NCBI RefSeq assembly: GCF_000758725.1
Contig: NZ_CP009428.1
Coordinates: 5,704,001-5,768,000 of the forward strand
Source of the DNA: Paenibacillus odorifer
Lineage (GTDB): Bacteria; Bacillota; Bacilli; Paenibacillales; Paenibacillaceae
DNA length: 64,000 nucleotides
Direction of reading: 5' to 3'
Below the pieces are notes generated by a model. The model had not been told where the DNA came from, ran no database searches, and worked only from the letters and a program-made list of their open reading frames with translations. The translations under genes and the position numbers were made by a program. Shown here one piece after another: positions 33,506 to 41,887 of this stretch. How positions within the stretch are numbered: the stretch's first letter is position 1; every line of letters begins with the position of its first letter.

Positions 33506-34372
33506 TTAAAACGCTGGAATGATCGCACCTTCGTACTTTTCTTCAATGAAAGCTTTAGCTTCTGGAGAATTCAGGGCAGCAACCAGCTTTTTGATGGCTT
33601 CGGAATCTTTATTGTCTTGACGGGTTACCAAAATGTTAGCATAAGGGGAATCTACACCCTCGATGAACAGCGCATCTTTAGTTGGCACAAGACCAGCGTC
33701 TAGTGCAAAGTTCGTGTTGATCAAAGCAAGGTCTACCTCATCCAGTTGACGTGGGAGCATAGCTGCTTCCAACTCAATGATGTCGAGGTTTTTCTTGTTT
33801 TCAGTGATATCCGCTTTCGTTGCAGCAATGTTTGTATCATCTTTCAAGGTAATCAGACCATTTTTTGCAAGTAGGATTAGTGCACGGCCACCGTTAGTAG
33901 CATCGTTCGGAATGGCAACTTTTGCACCATCAGCCAACTCATCGATCGATTTGATTTTTTTGGAATAAGCTCCAAAAGGCTCAACATGAACGGATGCAAC
34001 GGAGACCAGATCTGTTTTATTATTTTTGTTTTGGTCATCCAGATACGGTTGGTGTTGGAAAAAGTTAGCGTCTAACTCCTTCTCATCAAGCTGCACGTTA
34101 GGTTGAATATAGTCAGTGAATTCTTTAATTTCAAGGGTAATTCCATCTTTTTCAAGCAATGGAGCAATAGCCTTCAAAATTTCAGCATGAGGCACAGGTG
34201 AGGCACCAATAACCAGTTTCACAGGATCTTTAGTAGGTTCACTTGTTGCTTCTGCATTTGGTGCTGTTGTAGCAGCCGAGCTCCCAGCATTATTAGATGC
34301 ATTGTTGTTACCGCAAGCCGCAAGCACCGCAACCAGTGTCAGGCTAAAAAATGTAAGTAGTACTTTTTTCAT
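33506..34372 (-). CDS. metQ: Methionine ABC transporter binding lipoprotein
   Basis: A 288-residue NlpA/MetQ-family substrate-binding lipoprotein. The signal peptide ends in the lipobox LAAC (lipidated Cys about 20), followed by a low-complexity Asn/Ser/Ala/Thr linker to about residue 50. The binding domain has the MetQ landmarks KEFTDYIQPN, FFQHQPYLD and INTNFALDAGL. It captures L-methionine (or methionine derivatives) outside the membrane for MetI-MetN. It is the last gene of the operon and should be repressed by SAM via the riboswitch before metN. Confidence 0.95.
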   Translation of the reverse strand: MKKVLLTFFSLTLVAVLAACGNNNASNNAGSSAATTAPNAEATSEPTKDPVKLVIGASPVPHAEILKAIAPLLEKDGITLEIKEFTDYIQPNVQLDEKELDANFFQHQPYLDDQNKNNKTDLVSVASVHVEPFGAYSKKIKSIDELADGAKVAIPNDATNGGRALILLAKNGLITLKDDTNIAATKADITENKKNLDIIELEAAMLPRQLDEVDLALINTNFALDAGLVPTKDALFIEGVDSPYANILVTRQDNKDSEAIKKLVAALNSPEAKAFIEEKYEGAIIPAF

Positions 34373-34429
34373 TGTAAATCCCCCTCTAATCTATATTTTG
34401 TATTGAATAAGGATATATATGGATGTACC

Positions 34430-35089
34430 TTATTTCCGTGTGTAATGTTTTACGAGTCGGTCACCGGCCATTTGTAGCAATTGCACCAGTACGACAATAA
34501 ATAATATAGAAACAATCATAATCTCCGTCTCATAGCGGTGGTAGCCGTAACGAATCGCCAAGTCACCTAATCCGCCGCCCCCAACCATACCAGCCATTGC
34601 TGTATAGGAGACCAGTGTAACCAGTGTGATCGTAACTCCAGCTAGCAGACCTGGACGAGCTTCTGGCAAAAGAACACGCATAACGATTTGGTTCGTCGAT
34701 GCTCCCATACCTTGTGCGGCTTCGATGACTCCGCGGTCTACCTCTCTTAACGACGTCTCTACCAAGCGGGCAAAAAACGGAGCTGCACCAATCACCAGAG
34801 GTGGAATCGTACCGAGTACACCAATGGAGGTTCCAACAACGGCTTTGCTGAAAGGAATTAGAGCCACCATCAAAATGATAAAGGGTACGGAACGTAGAAT
34901 ATTTACAAGTAATGATAAGACCGAGTAAGTTACTCTGATTACTATACTATTCGATTTCCCCCATAAATACAATAGAATTCCGAGTGGTAAACCAAGAATA
35001 ATTGTGAACAATCCGGAAAAAAATATCATTTTTATAGTAGCAACCGTAGCATCCATCATTTCTTGCCAATTTAGATCTGCAAAATTCAT
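34430..35089 (-). CDS. metI: Methionine ABC transporter permease
   Basis: A 219-residue inner-membrane permease with five predicted helices, starting around residue 15. The ABC-coupling EAA loop is present in the form EAAQGMGASTNQIVMRVLLPEA, and the first helix region IMVALIPFSKA is typical of MetI. The start ATG overlaps the metN stop by one base (TAATG), so translation is coupled. It forms the channel of the MetNIQ importer. Confidence 0.95.
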   Translation of the reverse strand: MNFADLNWQEMMDATVATIKMIFFSGLFTIILGLPLGILLYLWGKSNSIVIRVTYSVLSLLVNILRSVPFIILMVALIPFSKAVVGTSIGVLGTIPPLVIGAAPFFARLVETSLREVDRGVIEAAQGMGASTNQIVMRVLLPEARPGLLAGVTITLVTLVSYTAMAGMVGGGGLGDLAIRYGYHRYETEIMIVSILFIVVLVQLLQMAGDRLVKHYTRK

Positions 35090-36105
35090 TACGAAATCAC
35101 CTCCACATCAAGGCCTTGAGCAATTAGTCTGGAGATCGTTACAGCAATTGCCTCAGCTGGCCCTTCAAACCGCACAATCATCTGTCCATAAGGCACATCT
35201 TTAATCGTTGAGATGGTACCATGTAAGATTGCAAAGCTCACACCCGTATCACGCACGACATCGGATAGTGCCGAGCCGTAAGTTTTTTCTCCGAAAAAAG
35301 TAATTTTGACAGCTTGAGAGTTATCCCCGGCAGCAGCATCAAGCGCCACTCGAAGAGGCCCTTCATTCTGTGTCTCACTGCGGATGAAATCGCGTGTAAC
35401 CTCATGCTGCGGCTTGAGAAATACCTCTGTAACTTTGCCTTGTTCAACAATCCCACCACCATGTATGACCGCGACACGGTCGCAGATACTCTGGATTACA
35501 TGCATTTCATGCGTGATCAGCACAATGGTCAAATGGAATCTTTTATTAATATCAAGCAGCAGCTTAAGAATGGAATCCGTTGTCTGGGGATCAAGCGCAG
35601 AAGTGGCCTCGTCACACAACAGCACATCAGGGTCACTGGCTAGTGCCCGGGCGATGCCGACCCGCTGCTTTTGTCCTCCAGATAACTGAGAAGGATACTT
35701 ATCTGTATGTTCTTCAAGCCCAACTAGAGCGAGCAGATCTTTCACTTTTGTATCAATAGCTGTTCTAGATGTACCTGCAAGTCGCAGTGGAAAGGCAATA
35801 TTATCATACACAGTCGCCGAAGAAAGCAAATTGAAATGTTGAAAAATCATCCCAATCTTGCGCCGCTGTTCCTGTAATTGACCTTGGTTAAGGCTAGTTA
35901 GTTCAACACCGTCTACCCAGACCTCACCTTCTGTCGGACGTTCCAACAGATTAATGCAACGGATCAATGTACTTTTCCCCGCTCCAGAGTGGCCGATGAC
36001 TCCGAATATTTCACCTTTCTCGATGGACAGATTCAATCCAGAAAGCGCTGTTGCCGCATTACTCCCTTTTCCATAAACCTTTGTTATCCCTTTTAGATTA
36101 ATCAA
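35089..36105 (-). CDS. metN: Methionine ABC transporter ATPase
   Basis: A 338-residue ATPase. Walker A is GHSGAGKST (about 38-46), the signature LSGGQKQR near 140, Walker B VLLCDEATSALD near 162 and the switch histidine in LITHEMH. The C-terminal part from about residue 260 is the NIL regulatory domain, which binds methionine and inhibits transport in homologues. The start is TTG 36105 behind AAAGGGGGG. It is the first gene of metN-metI-metQ and lies downstream of a SAM-I riboswitch. Confidence 0.95.
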   Translation of the reverse strand: MINLKGITKVYGKGSNAATALSGLNLSIEKGEIFGVIGHSGAGKSTLIRCINLLERPTEGEVWVDGVELTSLNQGQLQEQRRKIGMIFQHFNLLSSATVYDNIAFPLRLAGTSRTAIDTKVKDLLALVGLEEHTDKYPSQLSGGQKQRVGIARALASDPDVLLCDEATSALDPQTTDSILKLLLDINKRFHLTIVLITHEMHVIQSICDRVAVIHGGGIVEQGKVTEVFLKPQHEVTRDFIRSETQNEGPLRVALDAAAGDNSQAVKITFFGEKTYGSALSDVVRDTGVSFAILHGTISTIKDVPYGQMIVRFEGPAEAIAVTISRLIAQGLDVEVIS

Positions 36106-36146
36106 CTCTCGTCGCCCCCCCTTTATATTTCACTTATTCTATACAA

Positions 36147-36186
36147 AAAAACCTCCAACGATCGATGCAGATCGCAAGAGGCTCTG
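36147..36186 (-). terminator. SAM riboswitch terminator
   Basis: Minus-strand CCTCTTGCGATC and GATCGTTGGAGG arms followed by seven T residues, directly between the SAM aptamer and metN. It should form when SAM is bound. Confidence 0.88.
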
Positions 36187-36204
36187 TGGGTTTATTAAGA
36201 CAAT

Positions 36205-36342
36205 GCCTTCTCATCTGCCAACGACCGCAACCTGCGCCATTGTAGGAATTAGCACCATGACATTTGTACAACGCTTCCCGCGCTGGATACAAATCGGTTG
36301 CCGGGCTTCATCGGGCCTATCCCTCCGCCGCTCTCGATAAGA
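36205..36342 (-). promoter_or_regulatory. SAM-I (S-box) riboswitch
   Basis: The minus strand shows the S-box consensus in order: CTTATCGAGAGCGG, GGAGGGA, GGCCCGATGAAGCCCGGCAA, the GGTGCTAATTCC internal loop and closing GGCAGATGAGAAG. The class binds S-adenosylmethionine and shuts off methionine genes. The remaining 36343-36445 is AT-rich and probably holds the promoter (a TATAAT lies at about 36355). Confidence 0.96.
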
Positions 36343-36445
36343 TAAAGTTATGAAATTATATTTTTTCTGAAATCGTACATACTTTAATGCAAGCATAAGT
36401 ATAGTGAGTTTATCGATTTTTGTCAAAAGGAAATATATTGAACGA

Positions 36446-37180
36446 TTACGATTTTATGCTCTTTGCCCTGCTTATTTCCTTACGCAGCTGTTCATTGCTG
36501 TAGCTGAATGCCGCGATTAATGTCTTACAGTTCATTTCGAGCGATTGTTTTAAATCCTCAAGATGGCTATCCAGATCCTCGAGCTGAATTTTATCATGCA
36601 GACCTTGATGCCGCTGCCACAGATCATCCTGCATTTCAGAATTCATATAATGAATTTCAGCATTTCTGCGCTTGCGTAAATTCTCCAATGGATCGCGGTA
36701 GGAGTTCTTGATCTGTTCCAGTTGATCCGCTAATGCAGGATGCACATTCAATAATTGAAGCTGACGCAGCACTGTAAAGTAAGAAAAGTGCGTTTTTAAT
36801 TTGGATGTTTTGAGATCATAAAAATGATTCAGTACCGTCCCAAGCTTGTCCAGAAGAGAGAAAACCCGGATAAAGCCATCTTTATAAAAATAAACATAAC
36901 GTGCATAATCGCCCTGTTCCACCGGTGTCATATCATCCATATAACCCGCGATCACTAATTTCCGGTAAAAAGCGGCCGCGAACCAACTTTGCTCCAGTTC
37001 ATCCAGAGAGGAAATCAGTCCACGTGTCCAAATCTCCAGCTTGCGGTATTCATGGTCATTATCCTCATGGGCACTCATTTCCTTGCGCAGCAATGCTGCA
37101 AAAGTGGCCATATTCTCCATCGCATCAGCCAACACACCACTGTTCTTTCGAGGCGGCTCTCCAAGTAATACCCGCAGCAT
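36446..37180 (-). CDS. Cthe_2314-like HEPN-domain protein
   Basis: A 244-residue mostly helical protein. The segment LENLRKRRNAEIHYMNSE contains R-x4-H (Arg172 to His177), the motif of HEPN-domain ribonucleases, and the overall length and helical pattern recall Cthe_2314-type HEPN proteins. There is no adjacent minimal nucleotidyltransferase (MNT) or other antitoxin gene, so a classic HEPN-MNT toxin pair is not seen. AGGAGG precedes ATG 37180, behind the 5'-UTR repeat also found at trxA and hemQ. RNase activity is inference from the motif only. Confidence 0.72.
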   Translation of the reverse strand: MLRVLLGEPPRKNSGVLADAMENMATFAALLRKEMSAHEDNDHEYRKLEIWTRGLISSLDELEQSWFAAAFYRKLVIAGYMDDMTPVEQGDYARYVYFYKDGFIRVFSLLDKLGTVLNHFYDLKTSKLKTHFSYFTVLRQLQLLNVHPALADQLEQIKNSYRDPLENLRKRRNAEIHYMNSEMQDDLWQRHQGLHDKIQLEDLDSHLEDLKQSLEMNCKTLIAAFSYSNEQLRKEISRAKSIKS

Positions 37181-37187
37181 ATCCCAG

Positions 37188-37250
37188 TCCTCCTAAAGTT
37201 TTGTTCAGCGTCTGCTTCCATGGACTGCTTCGTACAAAACTCGCGACGTA
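37188..37250 (-). repeat. 5'-UTR repeat at HEPN gene Shine-Dalgarno
   Basis: Minus strand GTACGAAGCAGTCCATGGAA and GCAGACGCTGAACAAAACTT lead into AGGAGG of the HEPN gene. The motif CAAAACTTTAGGAGG matches that before the gene at 56041 almost exactly. Confidence 0.6.
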
Positions 37251-37335
37251 AGCATCGGCCAATCAGCTCCACGATATACCGATTTCCACTTTATTATTCC
37301 GCGGGTGAAGCGCCTCTATCCACGGAGGGAATGTT

Positions 37336-38319
37336 CTACCAAGGCGGTGGAATCATTGGGTTCGTTACATTTTTTCCAGACACGACACTACCCGCACGAT
37401 TTAGCTGCCAGACTCTTACACTCATATAACATAAGACACCAAACAAACTGGCAATCAGCAAAATATGAGCCAAAGCGGCAAATATGTACAATCTTTCATT
37501 ATCTAGGGTGTAAACCACAGCCGCCCCACTAAACACCTGCATCAAGCATAACAGCACTGCAGCTACACCTAGCGCTCTAAGCTCTGGATAATCCTTATGT
37601 TTCCAAAATGCTAAATGCCCAAGCAGCGCAGTAAGCATGAATAAGAGCAAAGCCGCAATCCGATGCGTAAAAACAACACCTACACCTCCGGAAAGCTCCG
37701 GAACCCATTCTCCATTACAAAGCGGCCAACCCGAACACCCGCCCTGTGAATCCGTATGACTTACAAAGGCTCCAATATACACGACAATATAAGAATAGAT
37801 GGCAGTAAGACAAGTTAAATTGCGAAAAGCCTTACTTACGGGCTTCTTTTGAGCCTCCAACGTATGATCATATTCGCGCGATTCATGCCATCTCTTGGTT
37901 CCAAGAGCCAACATCATAGCGCTCGAAAAGGCGATCAAAGAAAAACCCATATGCAGCGCCATTACAGCAGCAGATTGAGATTTAATTACTGCAAGCGCTC
38001 CCATACCACCTTGAACGATGACGAATAATAAAGTCATAAATGCATAGCCCAGCAAATCGCGCCGAGTACGGGCATAACGCCAAAAAGCAAACATCGAGGC
38101 AAGTGAGAATAACCCTGCCAAACCGCTAAACAAGCGATGGGTGTATTCAATCATCGAGCCTATAGTATAAGCCGGAATTAATTTCCCATGACAGAGCGGC
38201 CATTCATTTCCGCATTCCAAGCCCGATCCAGTCTTCGTCACTACCGCTCCTCCGAGTACAGCGAGGAACATGATAAGGCAAGTAAGATAACTAAGCCATT
38301 TCAACTGATTTGTCGTCAA
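37336..38319 (-). CDS. ctaA: Heme A synthase
   Basis: A membrane protein of about 327 residues with eight predicted helices, oxidising heme O to heme A for aa3-type oxidase. The conserved loop TGSGLECGNEWPLCHG carries the Cys-x6-Cys pair known in B. subtilis CtaA, and a second similar loop is GGCSGWPLCNG. Heme-ligand histidines are in THRLFSG, LHMGFSL, THRIAALL and LAHILLI. The likely start is TTG 38319 after GGGTGAT; GTG 38328 is an alternative. It lies apart from ctaB (50.6 kb), which provides its substrate. Confidence 0.93.
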   Translation of the reverse strand: MTTNQLKWLSYLTCLIMFLAVLGGAVVTKTGSGLECGNEWPLCHGKLIPAYTIGSMIEYTHRLFSGLAGLFSLASMFAFWRYARTRRDLLGYAFMTLLFVIVQGGMGALAVIKSQSAAVMALHMGFSLIAFSSAMMLALGTKRWHESREYDHTLEAQKKPVSKAFRNLTCLTAIYSYIVVYIGAFVSHTDSQGGCSGWPLCNGEWVPELSGGVGVVFTHRIAALLLFMLTALLGHLAFWKHKDYPELRALGVAAVLLCLMQVFSGAAVVYTLDNERLYIFAALAHILLIASLFGVLCYMSVRVWQLNRAGSVVSGKNVTNPMIPPPW

Positions 38320-38370
38320 AAATATCACCCGCAGTTTTTAGTAATGAAGAAGCAGCCAGACTTATATTTC

Positions 38371-38412
38371 AAAAAACCACCGCTTTTGCACAAACAGGCG
38401 AAAGCGGTGGTT
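38371..38412 (-). terminator. Terminator of thioredoxin-like gene
   Basis: Stem ACCACCGCTTT(C)/AAAGCGGTGGT then TTTTTT on the minus strand, just after the gene at 38422. Confidence 0.88.
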
Positions 38413-38421
38413 CCTTAGGAA

Positions 38422-38766
38422 TTACTTTTGAAGGCTTTGATGCACTTGGACCGCTTTATCAAGGAAATTTTCAATCTCTTCACGGGATTTGCGCAATTTA
38501 TTAACGAATCTAACCAATTCCCGTCCATCCGAATATGCGACGAAGCTTGGAATACCCATAATATTTTGTTCTTGGCTAACATCGCCCACGGCATCAACAT
38601 CTACCTCAACCAGTGTAAGGCGATCTGCATAAGCCTGCTCTACCTCTGGGATAAAAGGATCGATAAATTTGCAATCCGAGCACCAGTCAGCCTTGAAGAT
38701 GGCCACTGTTAATCGAGGTGATTGAATGGCTACCTGAAATTCAGCAGGAGAACTAATTTTGTCCAT
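38422..38766 (-). CDS. Thioredoxin-like protein with WCSDC site
   Basis: A 114-residue single-domain thioredoxin-fold protein with active site WCSDC instead of WCGPC, inside VAIFKADWCSDCKFIDPF. The cis-proline loop is MGIPSFVAY. This variant group (YtpP/YdbP-like) is common in Bacillales as a minor cytoplasmic thioredoxin. It lacks a signal peptide. It should reduce disulfides, but its partner is unknown and the Ser-Asp dipeptide would give a different redox potential from TrxA at 18193. Confidence 0.88.
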   Translation of the reverse strand: MDKISSPAEFQVAIQSPRLTVAIFKADWCSDCKFIDPFIPEVEQAYADRLTLVEVDVDAVGDVSQEQNIMGIPSFVAYSDGRELVRFVNKLRKSREEIENFLDKAVQVHQSLQK

Positions 38767-38844
38767 GATTTACTCAGTCCCTTCTTCAATATCTGTCTAT
38801 TTTCTACTCTTTAAGTGAAGCAAAATGCAGGGTAGAAGTCAAAC

Positions 38845-40473
38845 CTATTCTCTCATACGAACACGTGCAGGCTGTAACTTCATCAGCGGATTCAATAATT
38901 TTTGCAGCGCCCGCGGATAACTGGAGATTTCCTGTTTAGTCAGCACGCCCAGCACAATAAGCAGTACTAGATAAATAACAACAACTGCGGCTCCTACAAC
39001 AAGACAAGTGATCAGAAACGCCAAACGTGCCGGCATCAGATCTGTTAACAGAATCCCAGCCTCATTCAAGCCATAACCAATCCCGCCGGACACAAGTACC
39101 GCAATCGCGAAACCGCCCCAACGTTTGCCCATAATTTCAAAAGGCACGATCGATTTCAGCATGCGTAAGTTAAGCAAAGTAATGACCACGAAACAAAGTG
39201 CTGTTGCACCGATGATTCCGTAGATGCCAAATACCTTACTAAGTAATAAGCTTGCCACTAATTTTACAATAATACCCGCTAACACATAATACATGGAAAT
39301 TCGCGATTTGCCCATACCTAACAAAATAGAGTTCGTTGTCATCATCGTAATCTGAAAGATCGTTCCTAAAGTAAGCATGGCTACGATACCACTGCCATCT
39401 AAACTGGCGAACAATAATCCATTTACAGAATAAGCAGCTGCTACAAGCGCCAATACAATCGGCATCCCTGTCAAAATAGAAATCCGCAGAGCAAGCGTTA
39501 TCTGCTTTTTCAAATGCCCCTCATCACGGCGGGCATAGGCAGCCGAAATGATCGGAATCAATGAAGTTCCAAGTGCAATAGCTAGAACAGGTGGAATGCC
39601 CGCTACACTCTGAGCACGATTGGATAAAATACCTAGCGCTGAAGTGGCACTATCCCTACCTATCTGATCAATCAATAATCGTACCGTAAGAGAAGTGTCA
39701 ATTACATTCACAACCGGAATCGTAAGGGAAGACAGCACAATGGGAATAGACAGTGTAAAAATATCCTTGTAGATACCCCAAATCGGTAATTTTTGAGCAG
39801 TATCATAATTCAATCCTAATTGCTTGTCCTCACGGCGAAGTTTGACTGCAAAATAAATCATTACGCCAAACGCCGCAATACTACCGATCACGCTACCAAA
39901 GGATGCTCCCGCAGCAATTGTAGTGTTGCTATAACCTTGATGTAATAAAATATAAGCCAGCAAAATAGCGGTCAGTACGCGAGCGAATTGCTCCACGATC
40001 TGAGAAATCCCACCTGCCATCATATTGTTGCGGCCTTGAAAATATCCACGCATCATCGCTATTGCCGGAAAAAGAAGCAGGGCAGGCGCAATAGCTTTTA
40101 TCGCCATCGCCGATTCAGGGACATCAGCAATATGAGTTGCATAAAATGGAGCCCCTATGTACAGCAAGACAGTCATAAACACCCCTGCTGCCACTGAAAA
40201 CAGCAGTGCAGCATGATACACTTGTCTCGCCTCTTCAGGACGATTCAAGGCGTATCGTTCAGAGACCATTTTGCTGAGTGTACTTGGAATCCCAGCGGTG
40301 GCTACGGTTAGAAGCATTAAATAGATATTGTTAGAAACTCCGAACGATGCTCTCCCCACACCGTCAAAGATATGGTCCAGCGGCACACGCTGGACAAGCC
40401 CGAGTACCCTTGCCACCAAAGCTGCAGCAGCAAGGATAAGCGTGCCTTTAACAAAAGACTCTTTCTTGGACAA
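38845..40473 (-). CDS. MurJ/SpoVB-type flippase
   Basis: A 542-residue polysaccharide-flippase (MVF/MOP superfamily) protein with about 14 predicted helices. The opening FVKGTLILAAAALVARVLGL and the charged GVGRASFGVSN segment match the YtgP/SpoVB branch. YtgP (MurJ) of B. subtilis is 544 residues and moves lipid II across the membrane for wall synthesis, so MurJ activity is the best guess; a SpoVB-like sporulation role cannot be excluded. Start is TTG 40473 behind AAGGGG. Two PBP genes lie 1.4 kb away, in keeping with wall synthesis. Confidence 0.85.
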   Translation of the reverse strand: MSKKESFVKGTLILAAAALVARVLGLVQRVPLDHIFDGVGRASFGVSNNIYLMLLTVATAGIPSTLSKMVSERYALNRPEEARQVYHAALLFSVAAGVFMTVLLYIGAPFYATHIADVPESAMAIKAIAPALLLFPAIAMMRGYFQGRNNMMAGGISQIVEQFARVLTAILLAYILLHQGYSNTTIAAGASFGSVIGSIAAFGVMIYFAVKLRREDKQLGLNYDTAQKLPIWGIYKDIFTLSIPIVLSSLTIPVVNVIDTSLTVRLLIDQIGRDSATSALGILSNRAQSVAGIPPVLAIALGTSLIPIISAAYARRDEGHLKKQITLALRISILTGMPIVLALVAAAYSVNGLLFASLDGSGIVAMLTLGTIFQITMMTTNSILLGMGKSRISMYYVLAGIIVKLVASLLLSKVFGIYGIIGATALCFVVITLLNLRMLKSIVPFEIMGKRWGGFAIAVLVSGGIGYGLNEAGILLTDLMPARLAFLITCLVVGAAVVVIYLVLLIVLGVLTKQEISSYPRALQKLLNPLMKLQPARVRMRE

Positions 40474-40499
40474 ACTCTTTCCCCTTCTTCACTGTTAAA

Positions 40500-40985
40500 T
40501 TAAAACCGGGCGACCCATATAAAAAAGAGGACGACCATAATTACCTGCAACACGATTTTGACCAAGGTGCTGCTAAATAAGCCGAGTATGGAGCCAACAC
40601 TTACCTTAGCAGCTTTAGAAGGTGAAGATCCCACGATCAATTCTCCAATAAAAGCCCCTAGAAATGGCCCAATGATAAGACCAAAAGCCGGGATAACAAA
40701 AGGTCCCAAGATCAGCCCGATCGTGCTCCCGATAATCGATGAACGTGAGCCGCCAAATTTTTTGACACCCCACGCTCCTACAACATAATCAGCAACAAAA
40801 AGAACTACAACAATCAGTGTTTGAATAATCCAGAACCAAACCCCAAAGGGCTCAAAAGAAAAGAACCAGCCGTATACAAAAAAGGCAAGATAGATCGCTA
40901 ACGCACCCGGCAGTATGGGATACACAGCCCCTGCCAATCCTACAGCAAACAAAACAATGATAAGAATCCAACCCAGGATCGTCAA
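40500..40985 (-). CDS. DUF456 membrane protein
   Basis: A 161-residue hydrophobic protein with about four helices, recognised as DUF456 from the opening GWILIIVLFAVGLAGAVYPI with LPGALAIYL and the central GAWGVKKFGGSRSSIIGSTI with GLILGPF. The glycine-rich second half (GPFLGAFIGELIVGSSPSKA) is typical of the family. TTG 40985 is preceded by TAGGAGG. The gene is 26 bases upstream of the flippase gene and is likely co-transcribed with it. Function unknown. Confidence 0.88.
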   Translation of the reverse strand: MTILGWILIIVLFAVGLAGAVYPILPGALAIYLAFFVYGWFFSFEPFGVWFWIIQTLIVVVLFVADYVVGAWGVKKFGGSRSSIIGSTIGLILGPFVIPAFGLIIGPFLGAFIGELIVGSSPSKAAKVSVGSILGLFSSTLVKIVLQVIMVVLFFIWVARF

Positions 40986-41043
40986 TTCCTTAACCTCCTA
41001 CTAGCATAATGCTCCATGGATTCACTTCGCAGTACTGCTTTTA

Positions 41044-41811
41044 TTATTTGCTGCCTACAGAGGCTGCAGCTTCGGTAAAGATATACTTTTGGATGACCTC
41101 GGCAATCCCGTCTTGATTATTGGTCGCCACCACAACATCAGCCTCTTGTTTAACCGTCTTTTGCGCGTTGCCCATGGCAACCCCAAGTCCAGCCTGCTGG
41201 ATCGCCGCCAGATCGTTAAGGCTGTCGCCCACAGCTACAACTTGCGACATTTCTATTCCCAGCAGCTTGCAGACTTCCTTTATTCCTGCTGCCTTATTCA
41301 CGCCTAGAGGATTAATCTCCAGATTGTGCGGAGAAGAGTTTGTAATCTCCAGTCCACCCATATCTTGAAGACGAAGCAACAGCTTATGGCGAAGCTCATC
41401 ATCTTCAGTGTGATAACCGAACTTAAGCCATTCTCTACCCGTTACATCCCCATCCCAGTTATCCTGTTTGAGAACTTCGTCCAGAGAATAAGCCCAGAAC
41501 CAGATGTCATCTGCTTTTGCAAGATCATACATTTCTTGTACCAGCTTGGGATCCATTAGCGATCTCCGGTATATTTCATGTGGCGCTCTCCACACCTCAC
41601 TGCCGTTCACAGTGATCATCGGTGTCTCTAAACCTAGCTGCTCTGCATAGGGTAAGGCACTTACAAATGCCCGGCCTGTCGACAGACAGACATGAACGCC
41701 TGCGTTGACCGCCTTTTGAATCCATTCCACCGTTGTGGGTGTAATTATCTGTTCATCATTCAGTAGGGTTCCATCCATATCCAATGCAAGCAGGCGGTAT
41801 TTGGCAATCAT
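41044..41811 (-). CDS. Cof-type HAD phosphatase
   Basis: A 255-residue haloacid-dehalogenase superfamily hydrolase of the Cof/YwpJ type, acting on sugar phosphates or flavin phosphates in the family. Motif I is LALDMDGTLLN (nucleophile Asp near residue 9), motif II CLSTGRA, and motif IV VAVGDSLNDLAAIQQAG. A C2 cap lies between about 80 and 185. The start ATG 41811 follows GGAGGGG; an ATG five codons earlier would place the Shine-Dalgarno inside the gene. Substrate unknown. Confidence 0.92.
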   Translation of the reverse strand: MIAKYRLLALDMDGTLLNDEQIITPTTVEWIQKAVNAGVHVCLSTGRAFVSALPYAEQLGLETPMITVNGSEVWRAPHEIYRRSLMDPKLVQEMYDLAKADDIWFWAYSLDEVLKQDNWDGDVTGREWLKFGYHTEDDELRHKLLLRLQDMGGLEITNSSPHNLEINPLGVNKAAGIKEVCKLLGIEMSQVVAVGDSLNDLAAIQQAGLGVAMGNAQKTVKQEADVVVATNNQDGIAEVIQKYIFTEAAASVGSK

Positions 41812-41887
41812 TTGCCACCCCTCCATTCTTGTATGCTCTCTATTGAGAAGCTGTTTATTTTTTTAAATCTTAGCCATAGGGTCAGAG

